This document shows positions 46,224-58,008 of a stretch of 64,000 bases of DNA, piece by piece. The notes beneath the pieces are model-generated. The model ran no database searches, had not been told where the DNA came from, and saw only the letters and a list, made by a program, of their open reading frames with translations. The position numbers were made by a program, and so were the translations under genes. The stretch comes from Jackrogersella multiformis (Eukaryota; Ascomycota; Sordariomycetes; Xylariales; Hypoxylaceae). How positions within the stretch are numbered: the first letter of the stretch is position 1; each line of letters begins with the position of its first letter. The DNA is taken from positions 1,488,001-1,552,000 of the forward strand of contig CADCXD010000010.1 in the NCBI GenBank assembly GCA_902806575.1, written 5' to 3'.

Positions 46224-47946
46224 GCCGGGGTGCCATACGATATACCTCACTACGGCACTCGGGTCTGATAGCAACCTTTTTAGATTTCTAAGGAGGGTTT
46301 GGCTGCGTAGCGGTCTAGAGAATATCAGATGGATGGGTTACCGAGTTTCGCCGTCCTCTTTTGTTCTTTAATGTCTTGACACATACCGTAGAGTGATGGA
46401 GGTTGTTCCTTACCAAAATTTTCGACTCAAGGCTGGAAATGAAAAAGGCGCGTTTTTATTATTATTGTTTTCTTCTAGTGATGAATGTAGTCATACTATC
46501 TCATAGCCACGGAATCTAGCCCATCATAACTACCTTTAGCAGGACATTTTCTTCTAAAAATCATCCGTGTGATTGTAATTGTAATTGTTAGTGATTAGGC
46601 GCATATCACAGCTATTTTCGTAACACTTGGCATTTCCACCCAAGAAACGCCAAAACACCAAGATCGAAATCTCGCGATAATTGCCACGCTTTCATGAGCA
46701 ACGGCAGCGGTGGAACTTCCGGAAACCTGGTAACTCTTTCCCCGACTCTATGGCCGGTCAGTTCATTCCGACTATTTGACTGCAGCGGATTTTCGAGGGA
46801 AGGTTGTGGAGAAGAAACCCGGATACCTACCTACCTAGGTACCTAGGTACTTTATCCTCTTGATTACATAATAGCCCCGCAGTACCACCCCGGTTCAGGT
46901 GAAGAAATAAATACCGAATGACTTTGTGGGGGTGGATTATGTAATGCATGGTTTAAGTAAGATCTTGTGTTTTGAAAAACCTACACAATACAACAACAAT
47001 TGAAACCGTTATTACAACTTGTAGCACGGTACTCCTGATACTCCTGAGCTTCAACTCAACTTTGCACGATAAAGAAAACCTTGTAGGGCAAATGGCCAAA
47101 AGGCAATCCTCAATGACGGCGACAACTACCAGAAGACCGGTAATCCGCCAATGGATTTCAAGCAATAACCCCCCCCCCCCAAAAAAAACTATCATATATG
47201 CATCTCATTGGTGTCATGATTGGAGTTGGGCTGGTTTAAGAGAAAGGATCAAATATTTACCGTCGACCATCGATGACAACAATCACAACAGGGGATACAC
47301 AAAAGCCAAAGGTATGGCAACCTTACGCAGAAGGTAAGAATTCTATTGGGACGCTTTTTCTGTGAAGCAATGAAGCGATAGAGCTCAGTTCTCCCTCTGT
47401 CTAATCCATCCACCTTTTACCTGGGTATAGCGATGGTTCGCAGGCTGTCTTTGGTAACTAGAGCTAACTAAGGTCTTATTCCCCCTAATTTCTGAGTACC
47501 TCTCTCATCGACTGCCTGCTACCTTGAACCATCGCCGTCGCTGCATGAGGCTACCTATGGTAGCTTAGAAACCTTAATTCTAGATATACGAGGTTGTGTA
47601 AATCTGCGGATCTGCGGACATGCGAACGCTCAACTCATTGTTCGTCCGCAAGGGGGTAAAAGTCGGTATCTCGAATTCCCGTCGATTGCATGCACCTATA
47701 TCGCCGTCGGGGCTTTTTACGTCATTAGGTCTATTTCAAGTGGATTGGACGCCGGTGTTGAAAGGTTGATATGACTTCCACTGATCGAGTACCATGTTCG
47801 TTGGTATAATTGATCCGGATGGCAATTGGATCAGCTCAGATCAGATGGGCTCAGATTCGGGACGGAAATTCTGTTATTGCCCAAAACCCAAGACCAAAGA
47901 GTTAAGAGGCATCTGGTCGGTCGGAATGAACCGGTTGCCCACCGGC
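46224..47946. other. Intergenic region
   Basis: Contains an ACCTACCTAGGTACCTAGG cluster near 46828, the right direct-repeat copy (46926-47018) and a homopolymer C/A junction near 47170. No gene is supported. Confidence 0.5.
46926..47018 (+). repeat. Right copy of the imperfect direct repeat flanking the P450 block
   Basis: Aligns with 39001-39110 in the same orientation, about 7.9 kb apart. The best-conserved core is ACAATACAACAAC followed by ATTGAA. Confidence 0.5.
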
Positions 47947-48641
47947 CTACATGGAATAGCTTGATGAACCATTGTTGTAGAGGAACAAGTCTATGTCGCC
48001 TGGTGCCGAGCCTATGGTTGGGTCGTATATCAAACTACCCTGTTGGTAGCGGTCGGCCGTTTCTTGCTCGTGCTTGAGCTTGATATACTCTGCTTGCAAG
48101 CTTGAGTAGGCCTGGCTGAGGACATCGTTCTTCTTGTGAGCTTCGCCGAGCAAGATTTCAAGGTCCTTGATGCGCTGATCCTTCCGCTCTCGATACGCTC
48201 GTTGAGATGCGCGATTCTGAGCCCTTCGACGCTGCGATAAATACTTAGCGGCTTGGTTCATAACTAAGACTCTAAAGTGAGCCATTTACTTATGTAGCTT
48301 ACACATAGGACAGAAGGTGGTGCATTCTTGTATCTGTTCTCGCGTTTTCTCTTTGCTGCAGGCTTAGATGTGGACTGCTGTGGTTCGGCCTGGGCTGTTT
48401 CTCCCGACCCGTCTGTATGCTCCGGACTGGGATACATCCCTTGGAAGGTCAGATCGTACTATGAATTTACCATCAGCTACCATTTCACGAGGTTTTTACA
48501 TGGGTCGCATACCGGAGAGTCCATCGGACTGGAAGTTGTTGAGGCGTTCGAGGAATCGAGATACAAGTCTATATCACCGTATATGAATGACATCGATTTG
48601 GAGGGAGATGCGAGACCACTGATAGTATCGATTTCATCCAT
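47947..48641 (-). CDS. bZIP transcription factor (fungal AP-1-like basic region)
   Basis: Exons 48641-48513, 48458-48303 and 48231-47947 give 189 residues; introns of 54 and 71 bp join in phase 0. The ATG at 48641 starts MDEIDTISGLAS. The basic region RRRAQNRASQRAYRERKD contains the N-x-x-S-Q-x-x-Y-R core, with Ser and Tyr where classic Yap proteins have Ala and Phe. A leucine-zipper-like heptad follows (LEILLGEAHKKNDVLSQAY). The sequence before the basic region is Ser/Pro-rich and ends in a basic KPAAKRKREN that could help nuclear import. It lies at the right end of the accessory block, so a local regulatory role is plausible but not shown. Confidence 0.88.
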
Positions 48642-51600
48642 TTCTATTATTGTGTCGTGTCGCGTCGTGTCTCTCTTATTTTTCTTCCTCCTTTCGATCT
48701 GTACTCGGGAATTTTCAAAAACCAACAGTAGAATGTATATTGAAGTCTTTAAAGTTTAGTCCTTAGGGTGAGTGGAAATTGGCTTGCACCGGACAAGGAG
48801 GTGGCATCGAGGATATATCTTGCGTTTGTCTCCGGTTTGGAGCTGAGAAGGTTTGGCCTGTATCATTCGCAATGATCAACCTAGCGTTACTATGTAAATC
48901 TCACCTACATATTTCCAAGCACCCTTGTCCGACAGCTTGCCGAGTACGGGTATGTAAAAGTTGTCGTGTCGTCAACTTACACCTGTAAGAGACGATGCTT
49001 CGATTTACCATGTATTCGCAAGTACCTCGCCATCCCTGGACGTGCAGGCGGAGCAGCCGTCTAACCGCATACGGGGGTGACTGGCCCACGCTACTGTACC
49101 TGTAAAACTCGAGGTCCCTCCAGGAAAGGGAATCCGAAAGCCGGCACCCCATGGACATGAGCGGGGTCTCGTTCGGGAAGTAGGCCCTCTTCGGAGACAG
49201 GAGACTCGGACACGAATCTTACCTAACAGATTACTTAGAAGGTGGAAGGTGGAAGGTAGAGTCAGCTCGCGTGGCATGGTAGCATCTGCAGAGTGCAAGA
49301 AGTCTTTACATACTAAGTATCTGCATCTATTTCCCCTTGTCGGTCAGAGCAGACGCCGAGGACCTGCACGGTGGCATGCATACCTCTGCTTCTTGACATC
49401 GAAATAAGGGCTAACAAGGGCGCCTTCGATGCAGGTGTAAGACTAACTTAACTACCTGGGTACGCATGATCGCAAATACCTGCCCGCCTCGTCGGATTTG
49501 CAAACCGTTTGCAATCGGTTTTATTTTCGGTTCTGGCTTCGATTCCGGTCTCGAGCACTGTCGAACGCAATGATCTGCTTCTGCCGCTCAGCCCCGTCGT
49601 GTATCTTACCACTTTACTAGGTACTAGCATAATGGATCTTGATCAGTAATCAAATTAGGGGGAGAGAGTAATAGTTGTTACCTACTATTAGAACCCTAGG
49701 TATCAATTATCGATAGATAGCCATTAATCTCATACGATCCTTTAATGGATCGGTAACCCACGTCTCCATGAGATAAAAATAAATAAATAATAAACAATAC
49801 AAAAACTTAAATGTAAAAAATAACATAAAAAGGGCGCAATAGAATCCTGGGTACTTACACCCAGGGGTTGCCAGTTAAAGATCTGAGAGCCGCTGATTCG
49901 CTAAGCCTTACGCGATGTCTGCGCTACGACAGCCGCCGCTGCGCTAATAATTCCCCGGCGGTCTGATTCCGTAGATAGCTCCTTAATTAGTATATTTCTA
50001 TATTTTCAAGCTCGAATTCGAAAGCGATACCCTCGAAACCTAGAATCGAAAGAACTTATATATCTCATGAATATTTTCCGAATGACTACTCTTACATTAT
50101 TAAACATTCCCTTGGCGGGTTACTAGAAATGGTACGATGCGGCGTTTGGTCTTAGGTCTTTGATTCTAAGTCCGGGCTTTGACAATTTAATCGAGCCTCT
50201 ATATTTTATGATTTTTTATAAGTTTACGATGCAAGATTCGCTGAATGCAATGTAAAGTCAACTGTACCTACCTAGGTAGGTATGCAATCATCGTAAGAAC
50301 CTAAACCGCACATTCTTGACGGTGTTAAGGCTAATGTTGCATCTAACCTACCCCACGGGTCAAGAGCCCATCGTGGGGAAATTCGAAGAGACTTATATAA
50401 TAGGTATTGTACGCTGTTAGACTGTTAGTTTTCCAGTTACCTACTATGCACCTAATATGATATAAACCTACTTTAATGAAGAACACTGTAATGGGAAAGG
50501 GGCCAAGGAATCAAGGGGTCAAGGGATTAAGGGGTCAAGGGGGGGCATTGAGTGCCGATAAGAAGTCTACCTAGGTACCTATTTAGATTCTAGAATATCA
50601 TGATTCCATATCGAAGCCAAGCGGAATCTTCACCGCATTGACTGCCAGAGGCACCCAAACATACAATCTTGATGGTGTCGATCTCTTGGCATGTCAGCGT
50701 GCTTGCAGGGATCGACGGCTAGGTACCCCCTTATTCCACCCCACGAAGCTGGTTGAGTTGAGATCGGTTCTTTTGTACAGTCATCAACACGACAGTAGCT
50801 ATAATGACTAATGTTGGTCAGCTACACGTTTAAAATAGCTAACTCTAAAAGCTGACTATTCCCGGGTATTACATAAGACAGCGTCAAAATCGACATGCTT
50901 GCTTCAGTTCATCGGGATTATACCATGTAAGCATCAGGGTCCTCGGAGATACATAAAACTACAAAGGGATAAAGCCGTACCTGAGGCTACATTATCCCAT
51001 GTAGTCGGATTTTATGGATGGTGGTATATAACGAATGCCATGTTAAATAGCTCTATATCTACATACGTAGTGGCCTAAATCCGAAGGAGGTAAATATGTA
51101 AATTCGATGCAAAGAACACTATCTTCCCGGAGATTTCGTTCCAGCGTTGGACTATTACTAGAGGGACTTGGTGACCATCCAGTCAAGATCGTTTAGTGGA
51201 TCTGTAGAATACTATCATCTATAGATAACTACATCACGGCAGGCCCATGTTTATTTCCGATTCGTATTATTATTTGGGGGCGAATAGATAGCCAGCTCAC
51301 GTAGGCACTTTCATGTTGCTGCGGCAATATCTACACAGATAGAGAACTCAAGCGAGATCATCCGCGTGGCCAATTGGAAGTATGAGGAGTTTGTATTCCG
51401 TATGGCTGGACCCAGAAACGAGCCATGGATTTCACCAACGGGATCAACAGTTGATACACGTCATAAGATCCTTTCAACGACACGATGTCTACTTAGGTAG
51501 TAAAATGCTGTAATGTTTCGCATATTATTAGACCTCGATCCTAGCCGCCAAGTAAGATTTCGCGAGGCGATGTTCGAGAAGGGAAGACTCATATGAGGGC

Positions 51601-52852
51601 ACAATGCCTGTGGACCGGTTCGACCCCATATACAGGGCCATACTACCAAACCAACGTCTCGGATTGGTCGCTTGATAGATTGTCAAGCATGTAATAACCT
51701 TAAGTATCATGTATGTCAGATTAAAGTTGCAGGACCAGTGGCCTCTTTTCAAATAGTCGGAGACTGGTCTTGAAAAATGCACCGCAACAGGCGAGACCGC
51801 TCGTCGCTCGTGCTCATGACCGTAGAAAGAACCAATAGACCCAACCTTGTCGGCAGCTAGGTAGCATCTGCTATTTAGATGTACAGCCTAGTCCGGGGTG
51901 CTGACAGGCTAGCGGGCATGCACTCCGCCGTTCCCCGCGGCCTTTTTCCTAGCCGCGGACACGAGTGAAAGCCGACACGGTACCGATGTGTACAATTGTA
52001 CGATCCCAGACATATCTATCCGGAATTAGAATTGCACCTCACCCGCAAGTATTAATCCCGTGTTGATGGATTTGGCTAATAGAATGGCGCCAAGTATGTG
52101 ATGGTTTAGCCAAGAGAAAATCCCGTATCTAAATTCTCGTAAGGGCATAACGTCAATTGCTAAAACGCAATGCTATCCAGGTCGGCCCAGAGGAGGCGCA
52201 ATACCGAGATGTCCCAGTATCACAATTGCTGTTTCCAGCTCCGATGGCCGAAATGGCCGTGCTGCCCATGAATTTCTCCGGCCCCCCCGCACCCGTCCCG
52301 TGTCACGGCCTTCATCGGCCTCGGCTGTTGAAGGTGATGCCATAGTATAGCGCATACGCGAAGAATCTCCGAGCGTTTAGATTGGACTCATTTTGGCATT
52401 TTACCATTCGTGACAACGATACCGAACTATGCCAATGATCTCCCCTGCTCAGGCCATTTCGTCATACATTGAGCGATGTATTGACAAGAGCTACATCTGA
52501 GCTAACGACAATGATGGTGGTTTCTCCTACTCAGTTATATGTAGCATATGCCCTGTCGTTGCCGTAGTCTGCGCGAAGAACACACTCTGTACAAATTCGG
52601 CTCTGAGGTTGCTTTAGAGATATGTATCTTGCCGTCGATCTAATCTCAGCTATATTGCAACCCAAGAGGACTCTTATCTGCCATAAATGCGTGACGAACA
52701 ACCCCGAACCTTGACAAGTCATGCTTACAGCTACTCTAGATAGCGTCCGCGGGTGATTCACCGCCTCGGTAGCCAGCTTCGTTCGTCTTCGTGTAACGAA
52801 GACCCCTGTCTCGAGAAATAGGGAAAATAGGTATACCTTTAATAGCGTGCGA
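48642..52852. other. Gene-poor intergenic DNA, 4.2 kb
   Basis: No supported gene. Holds AT-rich DNA near 49770-49850 and 50170-50240, a purine-rich GGGTCAAG-type repeat at about 50496-50545, and scattered CCTAGGTA motifs (50263, 50570). Frames at 48779-49298 and 51461-51782 lack ATG starts or family resemblance. Confidence 0.55.
50496..50545 (+). repeat. Degenerate GGGTCAAG tandem repeat
   Basis: Five or so degenerate units of the form AAGGGGTCAAGG follow one another. The tract is purine-rich on the plus strand and non-coding. Confidence 0.6.
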
Positions 52853-54624
52853 TTACGTGGCTCCGGTTGATGATGTCGTAGATAGGCGTTGTAAGCCCTC
52901 CTCAGCCTGTATGGTACCTGGTTTAAACGCAATTGTTTTGCTTAAACTTAAGCACTCCTTGTATCTACGCCCGGCTTCCTCAATGTCCCCAGCCATTGCT
53001 GCAAAATCTCCAAGATTGCAGAGTGCTACGGCACAGGCCTCGTCGCATTCGGCAGTTCTATTCTCGCCTTGTATCTTCTCGGCCGTCTTCAGAGCTTGTT
53101 GGCCCCACGAGCGGGCACTGGCTAAGAGAGTAGACCGCGTCGGACGGGCGCCCACGTTGGATCCGCTGGCTTGCGAAACTTTGCTAGGCTCTGCTGGCAT
53201 TTGAACGGGTTGCTGCGCCAGAGAAATAGCTAGGTTGTTCACTTTCACAGATCTCCCGTTAGCGTAGAAGCCAATGGAATTCCATTGATAAGGAGAGAAG
53301 ACAGAAATGGGAAAATTCATCATAGCGCAGTAAGGATTATGTCTGTACTTACTCAAAACAGCAGTATGACAGCTGTTAGGGGGCGAAAGTGAGGTTGCCT
53401 GGAGGAAGAGTGGCGCTGCGAGGTAATGCAGTGACTTGGATTCGTAATGGTTTGCCAGCGCTGTTTCTCATGTTAGTGATATCTTGATCCGAGACATTCT
53501 TTTAACCAAATTAGCATACCCTCAAGTGCACCCCCGATCTGCTCCGGGGTCATCCAGTCGCCTTCACCCTCTTTTACACCGTCAACCTGGCGCCTCTGTA
53601 ATTCGTTCAAGACGGTCTCGACAGCCCATATCAGGCGTTCCCCAGCGGAGTCGCCTTCTAGCACGTGCTCATCGGAATAAAGCTCTCCAAGCTTAACGCT
53701 GATCCCGACCGATCTCCCTAGAACTCTCGTCCTCTTGGCCCACAAGTTTTCCGTATTCGCAGGTGTTTCTGGTTCATTGTCCTCTTCCGTCGTAGGGAGC
53801 AGCGGTTTCGGTGGGCTCGCTGATCTTCCTGAACTGTCGACTAATCCATCTCGAACGCTCTTCTCCATTGTTTCAACCCAGTTTTTACAATCTCGAAGAA
53901 GCGCTTCCAGGACTTCTATGGAGTTCTTGTAGCCACCAATCTTCTCAAACCATACGGCCACTTGGATCCTGAGTCCTATAACTTCATCGGAGAATGGATC
54001 AATGCCAGCTTCCGAACATTGTGCCATGGCGATCTTGTAGTATTTTAGGGCCAGCTTCGGATCTGGAGCGTAGTTGCTGTAATATAGTGCACGTCGAAGG
54101 GACCTTGCGATTTCTGGCGGGAATCGGGTAAACTGTTCAGACTGGAAATAATGAAAATAGGCGTAAATTACATAGACTGATATGCCAGCTGTGACACATA
54201 ACCTTCAGATAGGTCAACGGCGTTAGTATATTCTATTTGGGGTCGGCATTGGGATGGTTTACATAATAACAGCAAGGACAAGCTCTTCTGGACTTTGTCG
54301 AAACAGTGCAACAAGACTTTCGGTACGAAATATGTTCAATAAGGGACGTAGGCTTAAGCCCTGTCTTAAGAACCGAAGGAGAAACTTCTGTGGCTTCTGT
54401 GGCGGCGGTTTCTGCTCGCTTGGGTTGGGAGAAGATGATTGAAGCCGCCTTTGTTGAAAATTACGAATTATAGCAGTCGAGGAGTGCGAGACATAGGGTC
54501 TCCCTATTTGCGTCGAGGAGAGCACCGCAAACTGTCTCGCTGATGATCGTTGGTAGAGGCATTGAGCATGACAGAGTCTACTGCTACCAGAAGATAGTAT
54601 TGTAGCAATGCGCGAAGCATACAT
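52853..54624 (-). CDS. Mitochondrial TPR protein, Mgr3-like
   Basis: Exons 54624-54263, 54202-53520, 53460-53353 and 53241-52853 give 513 residues. The N-terminus is rich in Arg and Ser without acids, fitting mitochondrial import. A membrane segment (LVLAVIMLCVTAGISVYVIY) is created only by the first splice (AVIM to LCVTAG). The rest carries TPR-like helices: RRALYYSNYAPDPKLALKYY, ALANHYESKSLHYLAAPLFL, MNNLAISLAQQ, and CNLGDFAAMAGDIEEAGRRY. This order matches yeast Mgr3, an adaptor of the i-AAA protease at the inner membrane, though sequence similarity in this family is low. The 59-bp third-exon-side intron (GTATGC to AAACAG) reads open and would otherwise end the frame early. Confidence 0.8.
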
Positions 54625-55234
54625 TATAGACGATGGCTGCAATCCAATTTCTATAACCAGAAGTCGAGTTGATGACGTTCCATACCTCTAGGTAAGCTGG
54701 TAAGGTAGGTGTAGATTTTTAGCAAATGAATTTTAATTGGAGCTTCCAAGCTTCTGTTATCTCTATCTAGGTACCTAGGTACCTAGTCTACCTACCTGGG
54801 TAAGTACCTTAGTACCTATGGATCTCAACCTTGGAAGCTTCCAAGATTCGGCCTCCACGCTCAGTCGAGGCTTCCCATGAGGTACCTAGGTACTTACCGG
54901 CATCTGAGATTGATTGGCCAGTTCTAAGTTTCCCTGTGTCAGCTGCAAACGTTGATTTGCGCACTGACCACTTCGGTATTCAATTAAGTCGCATCACGTA
55001 ATACCTACCTTGGGTAGAGACATTTCAATGTTCATACCTTAGAACTAGAACCTTGGAAGATTCATTCACTTCCCGTCACAACAACCCTAAGTCTTGTCCC
55101 TTGAATTCTACCCCCTCTTCTATACATATAAATAATTTGCGCCGAGGATTTTCTTCGCTACTCTGTATCTAAACTGTGTCTAACTGACATTCAACACCAT
55201 CACACCATCCAAAGCCGTCTGTTTAACAAGAACG
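54625..55234. other. Divergent promoter region with motif cluster
   Basis: The spacer lies between divergent starts of the Mgr3-like and Dap1-like genes. It includes a motif cluster at 54764-54820 and further copies near 54882 and 55003. CT-rich DNA near 55100 probably belongs to the Dap1-like 5' region. Confidence 0.5.
54764..54820. repeat. ACCTAGGT motif cluster
   Basis: Overlapping CTAGGTACCTAGGTACCTAG and CTACCTACCTGGGTAAGTACC units fill about 55 bp in a promoter region. Same dispersed family. Confidence 0.7.
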
Positions 55235-56146
55235 ATGGCGGCCAAGTTCGAGCCTAAGGTTCCTGTAACCCTAGATCCTCCCAAAGACGACCCTATTTCC
55301 ATCGAGGACTTGGCGAAAGCTAATGGTAGGTTGTTCTTTATATAAATGTTCGGAATATATGTTTCGTTGGGTACCTATCTAGGTAGTCGAATATGCCCCG
55401 GGCGGTTTTACTCAAGTCGTATATATTGATCTCACAGCCTACTTTCTCCTATTATAGCCATAGTCATAGTCCCTTAGTTAATAAAGGACATGCCGCTAAT
55501 CATCTCGGGATAGGGACCGAGGGTAAAAAGGCCTATGTGGCAATCAAGGTGCGTCTTTTATGTCCTCCATACCTAAACCATCATATCTCAGTCACCTTGG
55601 ACCCCCCCTTTTTTCAATGCTCTGATAATGCTATACTCCACCCGTATCCCTTTTTCGATTTTCACACCTTCTAACATTAAAATATCAGGGTAAAGTTTAT
55701 GATGTTAGCGGGAATAAGGCGTATCAAGAGGGTGGATCATACCATGGTATGTCATAGTATCTCATCCCTCGTACCAGAAGCAATGAAACACGGCGTGTCA
55801 CTGCCTCTCCCGAAGTTCAAATGCTATAGAGAAAGTTGACCTCTCCTGTTTGCCGCTCAGTGAGCTGTCAGCCGGGGTCTGTGTCCCACGTTGAACTGCA
55901 GCTTCACTGCGAATTCTGGTTTCGTAGCTTAACGTAGGAACGGCGTGTTTGCTAACTGGTTCAGTGTTCGCGGGAAAGGATGCTTCTCGTGCGTTGGCGA
56001 AGACGTCAACGAAGCCAGAAGATGTAAGACCAGAATGGCAGGATCTCGATGACAAGGAAAAACAAACACTGGATGACTGGATCACTTTCTTCTCTAAGCG
56101 CTACAATGTCGTCGGTATCGTTGAGGGTGCGACGAACTTGGCATAA
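55235..56146 (+). CDS. Dap1/PGRMC-like heme-binding protein
   Basis: Exons 55235-55325, 55514-55548, 55689-55746 and 55965-56146 encode 121 residues; over half the gene is intron. The product has the cytochrome b5-related fold of membrane-associated progesterone-receptor (PGRMC/Dap1) proteins: ISIEDLAKANGTEG, KAYVAIKGKVYDVSG, YQEGGSYHVFAGKDASRALA, and a helical C-terminus (LDDWITFFSKRYNVVG). These proteins bind heme through a Tyr and support P450s of sterol synthesis. The typical YGPGGxYxxFAGKDA stretch here reads YQEGGSYHVFAGKDA. No membrane segment is present, as in yeast Dap1. The 35-bp second exon is too short to be found without splice reasoning. A tRNA fragment lies 26 bp after the stop. 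Confidence 0.88.
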
Positions 56147-56172
56147 TTGGTGTGAGGTATCTGGCTCATCCT

Positions 56173-56224
56173 GCTCGGTTAGCTCAATTGGTAGAGCGTG
56201 AGGCTATTGATCTCAAGGTTGCGG
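56173..56224 (+). pseudogene. Truncated tRNA-Lys-like fragment (5' part only)
   Basis: The sequence runs from GCTCGGTTAGCTCAATTGG through D-arm and anticodon arm to AAGGTTGCGG, then leaves tRNA sequence exactly where the T-loop (GTTCGA) should follow. The D-arm (GCTC/GAGC) pairs and the anticodon stem TGAGG/TCTCA pairs with one G-T. From memory, fungal tRNA-Lys(CUU) has CTCTTAA in the loop; here it is CTATTGA. The 3' half, including T-arm and acceptor 3' strand, is absent. It is therefore a relic, not a working tRNA. Confidence 0.65.
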
Positions 56225-57786
56225 AGTGGCGTGCTGTTCATTGGAAATGACAGGGTTTTCTCGAAGGTATTCGGTATGAGATAGCCTCGACAGGGCATCG
56301 GCTAGAGCTTCATCTGTCGAACTCAACGCTTCCAAATATATACTTGCTGTTGCATGAATCAACATTCTCGCGACCATGTTCTCGGAGAGTACAACATACC
56401 ACTCCTCCTGCCGATTTAAATGAACCTCCGGCTTTCAAGCACACGCATTGTTTCTTTCATCTCAGAGATTCTCTGTACCGGGTTACACGGGAATCGGCTC
56501 GTTGCTAAGCCCTCTTGTTTGCAGTACCAGGACAGTATCATCGACTCATAAGTGCAAACCTCCCTCTTCTCCGTCGCATAGATAGCACATTTACATGGCA
56601 AGTTAGGTAATGAAAGTGACCATGACGTCTTATAAAACCAATATCCATCTTACCCTTACTTAGAAGTTCCTACGCCTTTCAGTTGGTAGTGGATATAAGG
56701 CGTCGGAAACACAACAGTTCCCAAGATGCCCATGCAACGAGACTCCGCTTTGAATTACTGTTTACATTCATTTAGGATCCTCCGAGTCTATTCCTTCAGC
56801 CCACGAAGCAAATTTCCTGCGGGGTAAATCTACGACCGTCCTATTATGAAAGTGCTAAGGCCCATCTAGGTAGACACTGTTTTTGAGGACCCATGGGGTT
56901 GGTCGTATGCCTTCATGTCTAAAACTGGATCTGGCTCATCAATGGTTCACGCATGCTTCCAGTGGCTAGGATACCTGCAGCCTCTCGAAGTGCCAACAGG
57001 GGCCCAGTGTACAACTTCGATTGGATATGAATATGTCTTAGTGGTGATACTATGCGAGCAAGGCTGCAGGGTTGCCATGTTCCAGACGTCAAATGGCGAT
57101 ATGCTCCATTCGAGTGATCAACCCACATGGGAATAGAGTACGACCATCTGTCAACCAACTCTTTCTAGTCAGTCACATAGCCAAATAGTACCTGGTGCGG
57201 ATCATAGCATGAATCCCGCGTGCATTATGTTCCTAACACATCTCTGACAGAAACTACCTAGCCCATGGGTTCAACGCAATTCTTTTCCCTACTTCCTCGT
57301 ACAGCGATTCCAAGCTCTTCTATTTGTATCGTAGACGGTTGTAACCTATTGATCATGAATTATAATAATTTGAGAATTATTGAATGCTCAGAGGATGGTA
57401 TTGTATAATGCTGAAAGTAGCAGTTACAAACAACGGTGTGGGCAACAGATACATAGGCAAATTTCCAATTCTATAAGACGTCTTACAGACAGCTGTCTTT
57501 GCATATTCGTCCCCCCTTTCGAAACAATTTACCAGAATTCGTAACAGTTGGTAAGCAACATACAACGCTTGCTAACTCACTACATCCTCTCCTCGAGCTA
57601 CCGGAATATCGTTTCTTCAAGCCGCATCTGAACACCTCAATGGAGGTTATCTGTAGTGTACCTAGGTAGCAACCGGTTTATCGAGGCTCGAAGCGATTCT
57701 TGTGGAAAATGGTCGATGTCCAAACTGAATGCACACTGTATCATGCGTAACTCAGACCGTCTTCCTCGTGTAATTATGCGTAGATA
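56225..57786. other. Intergenic region
   Basis: No confident gene. A Cys-containing minus-strand frame near 56416-56670 has a coding-like look but no clear start or partner exon. Confidence 0.5.
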
Positions 57787-58008
57787 TCATTGTACCCGAT
57801 GTGAAGGGGCCCATATCTTTCCATTCACCAAGCGAAACCCATTTTCGATGCATTTCTCGCATAGTTGCCCGGTCTGAAGCCAGGAATCCCGGAGCTTCTT
57901 AACTCCAAGACATATATGATTCGGGTCATTACGTGCGAAATGGCAGTATGACTTCAAACGACACACAGAATGGTTGCATTCAAAGCGGAATTCATCGTAG
58001 TCGCACAT
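57787..58008 (-). CDS. Small Cys-rich protein, 73 residues
   Basis: A single exon from the ATG at 58008. It begins MCDYDEFRFECNHSVCRLKS and holds seven Cys, with CNHSVC and CEKC pairs plus His residues that could bind zinc. There is no signal peptide. Short fungal proteins starting MCDY with a Cys-x-His pattern are familiar from other Sordariomycetes gene sets, always as hypothetical proteins. The protein ends KIWAPSHRVQ. No intron is needed. Function is unknown. Confidence 0.6.
   Translation of the reverse strand: MCDYDEFRFECNHSVCRLKSYCHFARNDPNHICLGVKKLRDSWLQTGQLCEKCIENGFRLVNGKIWAPSHRVQ

Noticed and set aside
31424..48641. Complete secondary-metabolite cluster
   Set aside because: I looked for polyketide synthase, NRPS, terpene synthase and prenyltransferase motifs and found none, so only a tailoring/export-type block is claimed.
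51461..51782. Minus-strand frames of 62 and 84 codons
   Set aside because: The longer starts with GTG, not ATG, and neither resembles a known protein.
56416..56670. Cys-containing minus-strand frame near the Dap1-like gene
   Set aside because: Coding-like look but no ATG start or convincing splice partner; could be an exon of an unrecognised Cys-rich gene.
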